A DNA stretch of 64,000 bases, taken from Myxococcus stipitatus DSM 14675. Lineage in GTDB: Bacteria; Myxococcota; Myxococcia; Myxococcales; Myxococcaceae. The stretch is taken from the NCBI RefSeq assembly GCF_000331735.1, contig NC_020126.1, positions 5,970,501 through 6,034,500 of the forward strand, read 5' to 3'. The position numbers and the translations under genes are program-made. Under the pieces are notes generated by a model that was not told the origin of the DNA, made no database searches, and was given only the letters and a program-made list of their open reading frames with translations. Below are positions 25,681 to 34,468 of the stretch, one piece after another; the first letter of the stretch is position 1; every line of letters begins with the position of its first letter.

Positions 25681-26622
25681 ATGATTCAGGTCTGTCTGTT
25701 CAGGGACGGAACCCTCTTCACCGGGGGTGAGGAGCTGCTCGGAGAAGACGGCCGCAAGTGGGTGGACGTCCTCCAGCCGGACGAGGCGACCATGGCCCGG
25801 CTGGCCGAGCGCTTCGGTCTCCACAAGCTCGCCGTCGAGGACTGCCTCCACCTGGACCAGCGCCCCAAGCTGGAGGAGTACCCCAACCACGTCTTCGTCG
25901 TGCTCCAGGGCTTCACGGCCGGCAAGAACGTGTGCGACCTGACGATGCATGAGCACCACTTCTTCCTCGCGAAGGAGTGGATCATCAGCGTGCACGAGCT
26001 GCCCTTCGTGGGGCTGGAGACCATCATCCAGCGCGTGCGCCAGGACCCGGCGGCGACCTTGGGACGCGGCACGGACTTCATGCTGTACCTGATGGCGGAC
26101 GCGCTCGTGGATGCGCAGTTCCCCATCCTCGACAGCTTCAGCGACGAGCTGGAGGACCTGGAGGTCTCCATCTTCGAGAAGGCGGAGAAGTCCCACCTGC
26201 AACGCATCTTCGAGATGAAGCGGATGCTGGTGCAGTTGCGCCGCGTGCTCTCGCCGCAGCGGGACGTGGTGGGGCTCCTGGCGCGGCGCGGGATTCCCCA
26301 TGTGGATGAGCGCTCCACGCTCTACTTCCGCGACGTGTATGACCACCTGGTGCGGCTGTACGAGCAGATCGACTCCGGGCGGGACATCCTGGGCAACGTG
26401 ATGGACGGCTACCTGTCCATGGTGGCGAACAAGACGAACGACATCACCAAGCAGCTCACCATCTTCGCCACCATCTTCCTGCCGCTCTCGTTCATCGTCG
26501 GATTCTTCGGGCAGAACTTCGATGCCCTGTCCGGCACGGGCTACTACATCGCCATGTGGGTGATGATCATCGCCCTGCCCATCAGCTTGTTCTTCTGGTT
26601 CAAGCACAAGCAGTGGCTCTGA
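25681..26622 (+). CDS. CorA-family divalent metal transporter
   Basis: 313 residues from ATG 25681. Large N-terminal cytoplasmic funnel domain, the long stalk helix (about 165-250) and two C-terminal TM helices (about 260-277 and 288-305) separated by the signature loop. The loop reads GQN (277-279, FFGQNF) instead of the GMN of canonical CorA; such variants occur in the superfamily and may alter ion selectivity (Mg, Co, Ni or Zn). It ends in a basic tail (WFKHKQWL), as usual. The alpha/beta hydrolase gene begins 18 nt later, probably in the same transcript. Confidence 0.9.
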   Translation: MIQVCLFRDGTLFTGGEELLGEDGRKWVDVLQPDEATMARLAERFGLHKLAVEDCLHLDQRPKLEEYPNHVFVVLQGFTAGKNVCDLTMHEHHFFLAKEWIISVHELPFVGLETIIQRVRQDPAATLGRGTDFMLYLMADALVDAQFPILDSFSDELEDLEVSIFEKAEKSHLQRIFEMKRMLVQLRRVLSPQRDVVGLLARRGIPHVDERSTLYFRDVYDHLVRLYEQIDSGRDILGNVMDGYLSMVANKTNDITKQLTIFATIFLPLSFIVGFFGQNFDALSGTGYYIAMWVMIIALPISLFFWFKHKQWL

Positions 26623-26640
26623 GCGCTCTCACGAGGACAC

Positions 26641-27423
26641 ATGCCGACCTTCACCGTGGATGGACTCCCCCTGCACTACCGCGACGTGGGCCTGGGCCCG
26701 GCGGTGCTGCTGCTTCACGCCTTTCCCCTCCACGGCGGCGCCTTCGACGCGCAGGTGAACGCGCTCTCCTCGCGCTATCGCTTCATCGTCCCGGACATCC
26801 GAGGCTTCGGGCAGAGCAAGCCCGGTGAGGGCCCCACGCGGATGTCGCGCATCGCCGAGGACGCGCTGGCCCTCCTCGACGCGCTGAACATCGACCGCGC
26901 GGTGGTGGGCGGCGTCTCCATGGGCGGCTACGCGGCCATGGCCCTGCTGCGCGAGGACGCGGGACGCGTGGCCGGCCTCGTGTTGATGAACACGCAGTGC
27001 ACGGCGGATGACGACGCGGGCAAGGCCCGGCGGGAAGCCTCCGCGCTCGAGGCCCTGGAGAAGGGCGTGGACCCCCTCATCCAAGCGCTCCTGCCCAAGC
27101 TGATCGCCGAAGGCCCCTCCTCCTCCGTGGGGCAACAGGTGGAGGCCCTCATGCGCGCGGCCTCCCGAGAGGGCATCGCCGCCGCGCAGCGGGGCATGGC
27201 GCTGCGGCCGGACAGCAAGGACATCCTCGCGCGCTACGCGGGTCCGGCGCTGGTGGTCGTGGGCGAGAAGGACCCCATCACCCCGCTGGAGAAGGCGAAG
27301 CAGTTGGTGGACCTCATCACCGGCGCCCGGCTGGAGGTCATCCCCGGCGCCGCGCATCTGGCCAACCAGGAGCAGCCCGAGCGCGTCAACGCCGTGCTCG
27401 ACTCGTTCCTCTCATCCCTCTGA
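26641..27423 (+). CDS. Alpha/beta-fold hydrolase
   Basis: 260 residues. Oxyanion region VLLLHAFPLHGG, nucleophile elbow GGVSMGGYAAM (Ser in GxSxG), catalytic Asp in VVVGEKDPITP and His in PGAAHLANQEQPERVN: a complete triad. Overall it resembles 3-oxoadipate enol-lactonase and related esterases; the substrate is not predictable. Follows the CorA-type gene by 18 nt and is convergent with the gene at 27438. Confidence 0.87.
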   Translation: MPTFTVDGLPLHYRDVGLGPAVLLLHAFPLHGGAFDAQVNALSSRYRFIVPDIRGFGQSKPGEGPTRMSRIAEDALALLDALNIDRAVVGGVSMGGYAAMALLREDAGRVAGLVLMNTQCTADDDAGKARREASALEALEKGVDPLIQALLPKLIAEGPSSSVGQQVEALMRAASREGIAAAQRGMALRPDSKDILARYAGPALVVVGEKDPITPLEKAKQLVDLITGARLEVIPGAAHLANQEQPERVNAVLDSFLSSL

Positions 27424-27437
27424 CGAAGAAGGGCGGC

Positions 27438-28613
27438 TCAACGGCCTCGCGCGTGGGAGCGCTGGGCCTCCTCGAGCACGTGGCCCTTGAGCAGATAGCC
27501 GAAGCCCGCGTTGGCCAGCCGCACCACCAGGTCCGACCGGGTGGAGCCCAAGGCCGTCGCGGTGTCATCCAGGTTCCACTGTGAGTTGGCCAGTTGTTGC
27601 AGCAGGTACGCCCGGCGCGTCTGGGCCGCGGAGAGCCGGTAGGTCTTGAGGTACTCCAGCGTCCCGTCCGGCCCCGTGATGGCCTCGCCCATGTGGTTCT
27701 CCTCGGAGGGCACGAGGCTCGTGTGGAAGTGCTGGAGGAGGAAGGGCCCGGCCTCGTAGACCTTCCGCGCCGTCACCTCCACGCCGAACAGACCTCCCGA
27801 CAGGAGGCCATGGAACGCGCCCCAGTCCTCGCGCATGCGCGCCACCTGCGCTCGGAGGTCCGCGACACTGGCCACCTGGCTCGCGTCGAGGCGCAGCCCG
27901 ATATCTCCCGCCACCTGGAGGTAGCCGTACTGCAACAGCAGGTCGCCGTAGAAGTCCTCGAGCAACGTGCGGTGCAGACAGCGATAGTCATACGGGTGCG
28001 CGACGATGAAGGCCGAGAGCAGCTCGTCCGCGTTGAAGAGCAACAGCCCCACCTGCCGCTCATGGAGCTCGAAGGTGCGCAACGCACCGTCCAACGCGAA
28101 GCTGGCCCAGCCAGGAATCGACGCCTCGCTGCGCGGATTCAGCCCGCGCGACAAGCCGTCCTTCGAGTACTCGGACCACGCGATGTCCGGTCCGCCGAAG
28201 TAGCGGGTCAGGAAGCCCTCCATCGCGAGGTGGAGCGGCAACATGCGCAACTGGTTGCGGTCCTCGCGGTGCACCATGCGGTGCAGCAGGCGGACGGAGA
28301 CCGGGCCTGCCTCCACCTTCTTGTGGTCCTGGGACTGCAGTCGCGTGCCGTAGACGGCTTCCGCCTGACGGTTGCCCCACGTCATCACCAGGCCATGGGG
28401 AATGTACGAGATGTACTTGAGGCCCGGTGCACCCAGCTCCTTCCGGAGTGTCACCTCGGACAACGCATCCCCGTAGTTCCTCTGCGCGAAGCGAAGGTCC
28501 CCCCTCACCTCGTCCCTCAGCACCGGGACCAGCCGCACTTGCCCCCAGACCTGCGAGGGCGCGAGCCGCAAGCCCTGAAGCTCCAGGCGTTGGATGAGTC
28601 GCGCGCGGCTCAT
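27438..28613 (-). CDS. Unrecognised partner of the vWA protein
   Basis: 391 residues from ATG 28613, which overlaps the stop of the vWA gene (ATGA). N-terminal segment MSRARLIQRLELQGLRLAPS, a core with LVPVLRDEVRGDLRF and YISYIPHGLVMTWGN, later DELLSAFIVAHPYDYRCLHRTLLEDFYGDLL, and a C-terminal helical HTH-like segment (AYLLQQLANSQWNLDDTATALGSTRSDLVVRLANAGFGYLL) that resembles the Fis-type DNA-binding fold. The pairing with a vWA/TROVE-like gene recalls bacterial RNA-repair or conflict modules described by comparative genomics, but I cannot name the family. Cytoplasmic. Confidence 0.7.
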   Translation of the reverse strand: MSRARLIQRLELQGLRLAPSQVWGQVRLVPVLRDEVRGDLRFAQRNYGDALSEVTLRKELGAPGLKYISYIPHGLVMTWGNRQAEAVYGTRLQSQDHKKVEAGPVSVRLLHRMVHREDRNQLRMLPLHLAMEGFLTRYFGGPDIAWSEYSKDGLSRGLNPRSEASIPGWASFALDGALRTFELHERQVGLLLFNADELLSAFIVAHPYDYRCLHRTLLEDFYGDLLLQYGYLQVAGDIGLRLDASQVASVADLRAQVARMREDWGAFHGLLSGGLFGVEVTARKVYEAGPFLLQHFHTSLVPSEENHMGEAITGPDGTLEYLKTYRLSAAQTRRAYLLQQLANSQWNLDDTATALGSTRSDLVVRLANAGFGYLLKGHVLEEAQRSHARGR

Positions 28614-30079
28614 GACGCCTCCTCCTCTCGGGTGGATTCGCCCTGCCGGGGCTCGTGCTCCAACCACGACGCCACCCGCGCGGCGAGATAGCGCTCCAGT
28701 TCCGACAACGACGCGGTGCCCTCCGCGAAGCGCGCGAAGCCCAGCACCGTCGGCACGTCCTCCGCGTCGCGCACGCCCACCGTCGCCACGGCCTCCCCCA
28801 GGGAGCGCGGCGCGTACTCGTCCGCGTCGAAGACAGGATTGACGTGCACCAGGGCCGTGCGGCGTCCCGGGTCCAGGCGCTCGCGAAACACCCGCGTCAG
28901 CTCGGCCACGGCGCGCGGTGGATCATTGTCGTAGCCATCCGAGACGATGACCACCAGGTCCGGGCCCCACTCCAGGGCCTCCAGCAGCGGCGTGGCCAGG
29001 TCCGACTGTCCTCGCGCGACGACGCGCAGCGGGTCGTCCACGGGGGACGTCCAGAAGGCATGGTACTCGCGCGCGGCGGTGCCCAGCAGATAGTGCGTCG
29101 CCAGGGCGACGCCCAGCGGACGGCGGCGCTTCTGAATGGAGCCGGAGGACGAATAGCTGTTGTCCAGCACCGCGGCCACGCGCCCCAGCGACGCGGGGGC
29201 CCGCGCCAGCACTCTCGCGGAGGCACGCTCCAGCGCGGTGTGAAGCTCCTCGCGGCGCTCCAGTCGGACAGGGTCCTTGAGCGCCAGTACGTAGAGGCAC
29301 AGCTTCGTCAGCGGCGCGCGGGACAGGTCCACGGCGGGCACCTCGGCGCCGTCGCGCGCGGCGGACTCCTGGAGGCGCAGGCGCTCGGCCTGCGTCAATC
29401 GCGGCTCGATGCGCTGGAGGAACACGTCCCGAGGCACGCCGTGCTTCTGCGCGAGCCCCTCCGCCACCGTGTACGGCAGCTCGTAGAGCGCCTCCTGCGC
29501 GAAGTGGGCCCTGCGGAAGGTCTCCAGCAGCGGCTGGGTGTAGACGCGCTTCTTCCAGCCGTGGAAGAGGAACGGCCCCAACTCCCCCTCCAGCTTCAGG
29601 TGGCCATGCACGACCGTCGACCGAAGCTTGGCGCGGTACTTCACCGCGTCGAACGCGAGGTCCGCGCGGCCCGCGAGATACTCGCGGATGATGGCGCGGG
29701 CCCTTCGGTTGTTGATGCGCCGCGAGCGCAGGGACTCCAGCACGCGATAGGCACGCGGAGGAGGCAGGCGTCGCAGGGCGGCGGCGATGAGCGCACCCTC
29801 CTCGCGACGCTCCTCGACATCCACCGGGCTGCCGATGGCGAGCAGGTTGAGGATGATCTGCGCCTGGTTGAAGTGGTTGATGCCCGCCGCGAGCGTGCGC
29901 CGGTAGAGGCGCCGGTAGTTGCCGAGGATGTACTGGTGGAGGAACTCGATGGAGACCGACTGCCCCCGCGCATCACCGTAGAACTCCCGCTGCCCCGTGC
30001 AGGAGAAACACGCGTTGACGAACATCACCAGGTCCTCGCGGGCGACCTGTTCGACGCGGACTTCGGCGGCCACGGCCAT
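28610..30079 (-). CDS. vWA-domain protein with TROVE-like helical N-terminus
   Basis: 489 residues from ATG 30079 (GGAGG 11 nt upstream). About 300 N-terminal residues are all-helical (NACFSCTGQREFYGD, NRRARAIIREYLAGR, FDAVKYRAKLRSTVVHGHLK), followed by a von Willebrand A domain with the MIDAS motif DNSYS (DxSxS) in AAVLDNSYSSSGS and a later VIVSDGYDNDPP. The order helical repeat plus vWA recalls Ro60/TROVE RNA-binding proteins, an analogy from architecture only. Translationally coupled to the 391-residue partner. The first 55 codons of the longer open frame lack any domain and are excluded. Confidence 0.75.
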   Translation of the reverse strand: MAVAAEVRVEQVAREDLVMFVNACFSCTGQREFYGDARGQSVSIEFLHQYILGNYRRLYRRTLAAGINHFNQAQIILNLLAIGSPVDVEERREEGALIAAALRRLPPPRAYRVLESLRSRRINNRRARAIIREYLAGRADLAFDAVKYRAKLRSTVVHGHLKLEGELGPFLFHGWKKRVYTQPLLETFRRAHFAQEALYELPYTVAEGLAQKHGVPRDVFLQRIEPRLTQAERLRLQESAARDGAEVPAVDLSRAPLTKLCLYVLALKDPVRLERREELHTALERASARVLARAPASLGRVAAVLDNSYSSSGSIQKRRRPLGVALATHYLLGTAAREYHAFWTSPVDDPLRVVARGQSDLATPLLEALEWGPDLVVIVSDGYDNDPPRAVAELTRVFRERLDPGRRTALVHVNPVFDADEYAPRSLGEAVATVGVRDAEDVPTVLGFARFAEGTASLSELERYLAARVASWLEHEPRQGESTREEEAS

Positions 30080-30248
30080 CGTGCGCACAACCTCCGGACA
30101 GGAGAGATGAGCGCCGCTCGGGGAGAAGTGAAACGACCAGCGTGTCAGGCTCCAAAGGCATGATTCGGAAGTCGCATCGGAGTCCCGCGAGCGGCGCTCC
30201 GACGCTACCACACGCCCCGAATCCACGGGGCCTGACGACCTCAACGAC

Positions 30249-30629
30249 TCACGGCTGGCACGTCACCTCGGAGTTCTGCACGACGCAGGAGACGCACGAG
30301 GCGGTCTCCACCAGCACGCCCTGGCGGCACTCCAGCACGGCCTTGCCATCCCGGCGGCACAGGCCCCGGCCCTCGGCGCTGGAGGCACAGGCATCCCCCG
30401 CGTCATTGCCGGAGGTATCGCAGCGCACCGCATCGTCCGACTCGCGGCAGCCGAGCGGACCCCGGCAAGGCACCTCCCGCCATGTGCCCGAGCGGCACTC
30501 CAGCGCGAGGACGGCTTCCTGGCAGACGAAGCCACCTCCGTCGCAGTCATCCCCCGCTTTGGGGCCACCGCAACCGGTGAAGAGAAGGGAGCCAACAACG
30601 GACACGAGGGCAAGAAGTGAGCGGTTCAT
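30249..30629 (-). CDS. Cys-rich lipoprotein
   Basis: 126 residues. Signal MNRSLLALVSVVGSLLFTGC with lipobox FTGC, then a mature part with 12 further Cys (DDCDGGGFVCQ, ALECRSG, VPCRGPLGCRE, LCRRDG, SCVSCVV), arranged as two similar halves (ALECRSGTWREVPC / VLECRQGVLVETASC). Probably a disulfide-stabilised surface or periplasmic protein. No function assigned. A separate unit between the vWA module and the dipeptidase. Confidence 0.75.
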   Translation of the reverse strand: MNRSLLALVSVVGSLLFTGCGGPKAGDDCDGGGFVCQEAVLALECRSGTWREVPCRGPLGCRESDDAVRCDTSGNDAGDACASSAEGRGLCRRDGKAVLECRQGVLVETASCVSCVVQNSEVTCQP

Positions 30630-30666
30630 GAGCGTTCAACGAATATTTCGAGCGTCCCGCCGCCGG

Positions 30667-31707
30667 TCAACCACCCAGTGTCGACTGGAAGAAACGCCGG
30701 AAGTTTCCGCCCATGACTCGTTCCACCCATGACTCCGGATGGCGGCGAAGCAGTGCCGTGGTGAGCAAGTGCAGGTCCGTGACGTCCTTCATCCCCTTGG
30801 GCAGCGGCACCATGCCGTCGTAGTCCGAGCCCAGGCCCACGCCCTCCTCCCCCATCACATCCACCGCGTGCTCGATGTGGCGAACCACGTCGTCCACCGA
30901 GTCCCCGCCCAGGTACACCGGGGCGAAGATGATGCCCACCACGCCGCCCCGGTCCGCGATGACTCGCAGGGACGCGTCGCTCAAGTTGCGCCATCCGCCT
31001 CCGGCCGCCCGCACCCCCGTGTGTGAGCAGAAGAAGCGGACCGTGGGATGGGAAAAAAGATGCTCCAGCGTGCGCTCGGAGGCGTGTGCCACATCCACGC
31101 TCAATCCCAAGCGGGCCATCTCCTCCACCACCTCCTGCCCCAGCCCCGTCAGTCCCCGGTTTCCCATCATGGGAAAAGAGGAGCCCCCCAGGTCGTTGTT
31201 GGACAGGTGGGTAAGCCCCATGAAGCGAACGCCCCGGCGGTGAAGCTCGGCCAGACGCTCCACCTTCCCCTCGATGGCGTGCCCTCCTTCCACGCCCAGC
31301 ACCGCGGACAGGCGCCCTTGCGAGAGGTTGTCCTCCAGCACCTGCCGCGACGTGGCGATGCGCACCGCTCCGTCCGAGTGCTGACAGAACACCTCCATGC
31401 GCTCTATCTGCCACAGCGCCCGGGTCCACTCGCTGGCCCGAGCCTCCCGAGGCCAGCCGCGCCACGCGGCGAACACCGGGAAGCCACCAATGAAGGGGAA
31501 GCCACGGGTGACGATGGTGAAGCACTGAAGCTTCACCCCCGCCGCCCGCAGCCGGGGGAAGTCCACGTGCCCCTCGTCGGAGCGCGTGCGCAAGTCCCGG
31601 TTCCACATGAGGGAGTCCGCGTGCCCGTCCGCGATGCACCAGCGCTGGTGAAGCTCGTTCACGTCGCCCATAGGCGCGTGAGTCTGACCTTCCGAGCGGG
31701 ATGACAC
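30667..31707 (-). CDS. Membrane-dipeptidase family (M19) metalloenzyme
   Basis: 346 residues of renal dipeptidase (M19) type, binuclear zinc enzymes that cleave dipeptides. Metal-ligand segments are present: HxD in IADGHADSLMW (His19/Asp21 region), the bridging Glu in LGVEGGHAIEG, His in SVDVAHASERT, His in FFCSHTGVRA and the late Asp in GLGSDYDGM. No signal peptide, so the enzyme is cytoplasmic, as in many bacterial members. Start GTG 31707 has GAGGGAG about 10 nt upstream; ATG 31671 is an alternative. Lies 27 nt after the kinase-like gene on the same strand. Confidence 0.9.
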   Translation of the reverse strand: MSSRSEGQTHAPMGDVNELHQRWCIADGHADSLMWNRDLRTRSDEGHVDFPRLRAAGVKLQCFTIVTRGFPFIGGFPVFAAWRGWPREARASEWTRALWQIERMEVFCQHSDGAVRIATSRQVLEDNLSQGRLSAVLGVEGGHAIEGKVERLAELHRRGVRFMGLTHLSNNDLGGSSFPMMGNRGLTGLGQEVVEEMARLGLSVDVAHASERTLEHLFSHPTVRFFCSHTGVRAAGGGWRNLSDASLRVIADRGGVVGIIFAPVYLGGDSVDDVVRHIEHAVDVMGEEGVGLGSDYDGMVPLPKGMKDVTDLHLLTTALLRRHPESWVERVMGGNFRRFFQSTLGG

Positions 31708-31734
31708 CAGCGGACTCCCTCATGTCGCGTCCGC

Positions 31735-32868
31735 TCACGACCCGGCCGCGTACGCGTCACGAGGTCCGAAAGCCGTGGGCCGCACATCCTCCGAGGACAA
31801 CACGTCCGCGGAGCGCCTCCGGGAGCGCGCCTCCTGCCGGACCTGGGCCGCTTCACGGGCCGCCTCCGGGGGGCCATAGGCGTACCCCCGCCCCGCCAGC
31901 ACCGCGCGCAGGGCATCCCGCAGCTCCAGGGCCGTCTGGAAGCGCTCCTCCGGTTCCCTCCGCAGGAGCCGCGAGAGGATGGCGCGCAGCGGCGAGGACA
32001 CCGTGGCCGTCACCTGCTCCACGTGCAGTGGCGAGAAGCACGCCATGCGCGCGGCCATCATGGGCGCGGAGAGCCAGCTGGGCGACTCCGCCACGAGCAG
32101 CTCCGTCTCCGGCAGCGGCCCCGACGCGAGCGCCGCGCGCTCGACGGGCTCCAGGTCCAGCAGGTGCAGACCGGTGAGCAGCTCGAGCAACACCACGCCC
32201 AGCGAGAACAAGTCCGAGCGCCCATCCAACGGCCGCCGCAGGAGCGCCTCCGGCGAAGCATAGGCGAGGTCTCCTCGGACGACATGGGCTTCGGTCGCCA
32301 CACGCCCGGGAAGCCGCGCCCAGGACAGCGAGAAGTCCGACAGCTTCACGTACCCCCGCCCATCCAGCCTCAAGGCACGCGGGCTGACGTCCCGGTGGAC
32401 CAGCCCCAGCGGCCGGCCCCGGTCGTCCTCCAGCGTGTGCGCGTGGTGGAGCGCGTCCGCGACCTCCGCCCCCACATAGGCGGTGAACGCCTCCGACAAC
32501 GGACGGCGACGCAGCGCCGCGTAGCTGACCAGCGTCTCCAGGCTCTGGCCGTCCACGAACTCCATGACGAGGTGAGGCACGCCCTCATGCACCCGCACCA
32601 GGAACACCTGGGCGATGGCCGGATGGGACAGGCGCATCAGCAGCTTGACCTCTTCCCTCAGCCGCGCGCGCCCGAGCTCGTCGCCCGCGTCTTGCAAGCG
32701 CTTGATGAGGACCAGGTCGCCCGGCGTGTCCGCGTAGTGCCTGCGGGCGATGAGCAGCTCTCCGGAGCCACGCAGGCCGAGGTACTGGACGAGCTCATAC
32801 GACGTGGCCCCAGCGGTGAAGAGGATGAAGGGTTTGGCGGAGGGGTGGTCAGGGTGGTGGGTGCCCAT
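31735..32868 (-). CDS. Ser/Thr protein kinase-like protein, partly degenerate
   Basis: 377 residues, eukaryotic-type kinase fold. Gly loop GLRGSG (31-36), ATP Lys56 (VLIKRL), alphaC Glu73, HRD at 158-160, metal Asp178 and the SPE segment (LAYASPEAL) are visible. Two positions deviate: the Asn seven residues after the HRD His is Ala165 (HRDVSPRAL) and DFG reads DFS (178-180). Loss of the Asn should weaken magnesium binding, so activity may be low or absent. No TM helix or sensor; the C-terminal tail is about 60 residues. Start ATG 32868 has weak ribosome-binding signal. Upstream of the dipeptidase gene. Confidence 0.82.
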   Translation of the reverse strand: MGTHHPDHPSAKPFILFTAGATSYELVQYLGLRGSGELLIARRHYADTPGDLVLIKRLQDAGDELGRARLREEVKLLMRLSHPAIAQVFLVRVHEGVPHLVMEFVDGQSLETLVSYAALRRRPLSEAFTAYVGAEVADALHHAHTLEDDRGRPLGLVHRDVSPRALRLDGRGYVKLSDFSLSWARLPGRVATEAHVVRGDLAYASPEALLRRPLDGRSDLFSLGVVLLELLTGLHLLDLEPVERAALASGPLPETELLVAESPSWLSAPMMAARMACFSPLHVEQVTATVSSPLRAILSRLLRREPEERFQTALELRDALRAVLAGRGYAYGPPEAAREAAQVRQEARSRRRSADVLSSEDVRPTAFGPRDAYAAGS

Positions 32869-32995
32869 TTCGAGTGACTGCTCCTGGGATTGAAGGTCCT
32901 CCCCAGGGTTGGGAAGGCGTGAGGAAACCCCACGAGTCACCACTACCACCCAGGTCTGACACGACCATCCAACCCACCAGAATGGATGGGAGACG

Positions 32996-33031
32996 AAAAA
33001 GGAACGGCCCCCTTCTCCAGGGGGCCGTTCC
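32996..33031 (-). terminator. Strong rho-independent terminator
   Basis: Perfect 12-bp stem GGAACGGCCCCC / GGGGGCCGTTCC (33001-33012 and 33020-33031) with a 7-nt loop, followed on the minus strand by TTTTT (33000-32996). It lies 38 nt after the stop of the coiled-coil lipoprotein gene and before the kinase-like gene, insulating the two. Confidence 0.9.
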
Positions 33032-33068
33032 CGAGCCATTCGCGAGGCGAGGACTCACCCGCCCGGCG

Positions 33069-33662
33069 CTACTTGGGGGCGGGAGTGGCGGGCTGGGTGA
33101 TGCTCAGCTCACGAACCACCAGGTCCTTGCCGTCCGCGACGTAGGACGCTCGGACCTGGTCCCCCTCCTTGATGTCCCCCAGCTTCACTGGGTGGTTGTC
33201 GTGGAGGATGCGGCTCTGGTCATTCGTCTTCAGCTTGATCTGCCGATTGGAGACGGTGTCGACCACGGTCAGCGTGTCGCGGCCCGTGTCGAGCACTCGC
33301 CCTTGCACATTCGTGGCCGCGGCGGCGGCCCCCGTCGTGCCCGAGCCACCCTGGGCCAGGTCCTCGCCGCGCTCGCGCTCGGCCTTGGCCAGGTCGCTCT
33401 GTTCATCCCGCACGTCCTGCTGGGCGTTGGCCACTTCCTGATTCGCCTCGCCCCGCGTCTCCGCGATGTCCTCGCGGGCGTCCTGCTGGGCCTGCGCGAT
33501 GTCCTGGCGCTCGTCCTGGCGGATCTCCGCCGTCTTCTGCTGCGCCTCGGACTGTGCCTCTGCGACGTCCTGGCGTTGTTCGGCGACGTTGTCCCGCTTG
33601 CTACAGCCCGAAGCCATGGCCAGCGCCGCGACCGCCCCCACTGCCATCATGAGCTTGCGCAT
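33069..33662 (-). CDS. Coiled-coil lipoprotein
   Basis: 197 residues from ATG 33662 (AGGA 8 nt upstream). Signal MRKLMMAVGAVAALAMASGC (lipobox ASGC), then a long charged helical region with an 11-residue-type periodicity (RQDVAEAQSEAQQKTAEIRQ, DIAQAQQDAREDIAETRGEA, QEVANAQQDVRDEQSDLAK), and a C-terminal beta domain (VQGRVLDTGRDTLTVVD, IKEGDQVRASYVADGK). Similar coiled-coil plus beta lipoproteins are common in myxobacteria; function unknown. Monocistronic, with the terminator at 32996-33031. Confidence 0.82.
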   Translation of the reverse strand: MRKLMMAVGAVAALAMASGCSKRDNVAEQRQDVAEAQSEAQQKTAEIRQDERQDIAQAQQDAREDIAETRGEANQEVANAQQDVRDEQSDLAKAERERGEDLAQGGSGTTGAAAAATNVQGRVLDTGRDTLTVVDTVSNRQIKLKTNDQSRILHDNHPVKLGDIKEGDQVRASYVADGKDLVVRELSITQPATPAPK

Positions 33663-33844
33663 ATCGTCCTGCCCCTTTCCGTAGGCTGAAGGGAGAGCGT
33701 GTCTCCCGGAGTTGGGCAGAAAGTGAGCGCTCCTCACGCACTTGCACAGGGCTTGCGCGCGAGCGCCGGACGACCCAGGGGCGCCGGACCGGGCACGAAG
33801 CCCCTGCTCGCCCGGCTGCCCTCCATGGGAACAAACCCTGCCGA

Positions 33845-34402
33845 CTAAGGGACGCGGCCTCCGTCAGGAGAACCCGCGTCCGGCGCGCCACTTCCCGCGT
33901 CGTCGCAGAAAGGCGCCCCACCCTCCACCCACCTCGCGACGAGGGCGCGCTGGGCGGCGGTGGGCGGCGTGACGGCGCTCCCCGTCGGCGGCATGTCCTG
34001 GAATACCGACGTGCGGGCCCGGATGCGCGCGGCCTTCGCGAAGGCGCCCGGGAGTCCGCCCGCGTCCGGCGGCTCGTAGTAGTCCAGCCGGAACGTGGTC
34101 TGCGCGCTCCCGCTGGTGTCCGCGCCGTGGCAGGTGCTCACGCAGCTGGCGGCGAGGATGGGCTGCACGTCTTCGCAGTACGTGGGCACCGGCCCCGCGT
34201 CCCCGTCGCCCGCATCCGGAGTCCCCGGCAACCCGAGCACCTCACACGTGCGTCCCTGCCCCTGTCTCACCGCGACACAGGAATGCGTGTCCGGACAGTC
34301 GCTGGCCGTCTCGCACGTCTTGCCGGTGAAGTCTGTCACGTCAATGGTGCAGGCCACGGTGAACACCACCACGCCGGCCGCGCTCGCGAGGAGTCTCTTC
34401 AT
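33845..34402 (-). CDS. Cytochrome c-like lipoprotein with CX3CH motif, copy 1
   Basis: 185 residues. Lipoprotein-type signal ending near Cys18 (VVVFTVAC), a short disulfide-rich region (GKTCETASDCPDTHSC) and a haem-domain-like core VPTYCEDVQPILAASCVSTCH, FRLDYYEP, DMPPTGSAV and ALVARWVEGGAPFC. The DMPP and RWV-GGAP elements are those of small c-type cytochrome domains, but the haem motif reads CVSTCH, one residue longer (CX3CH) than CxxCH. C-terminal tail rich in Asp/Gly/Pro. Tandem paralogue of the next gene; 66 nt separate them. Confidence 0.72.
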   Translation of the reverse strand: MKRLLASAAGVVVFTVACTIDVTDFTGKTCETASDCPDTHSCVAVRQGQGRTCEVLGLPGTPDAGDGDAGPVPTYCEDVQPILAASCVSTCHGADTSGSAQTTFRLDYYEPPDAGGLPGAFAKAARIRARTSVFQDMPPTGSAVTPPTAAQRALVARWVEGGAPFCDDAGSGAPDAGSPDGGRVP

Positions 34403-34468
34403 GTCGGGGCTCGTCTTGGAACCTGGGACCTGGAACCTGAAACAGGGAACGAAGAGGGGGCCGCGACG

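Noticed and set aside
30142..30732. 196-codon plus-strand frame
   Set aside because: Overlaps the Cys-rich lipoprotein on the other strand, which has a lipobox and two similar Cys-rich halves; the plus frame lacks any motif.
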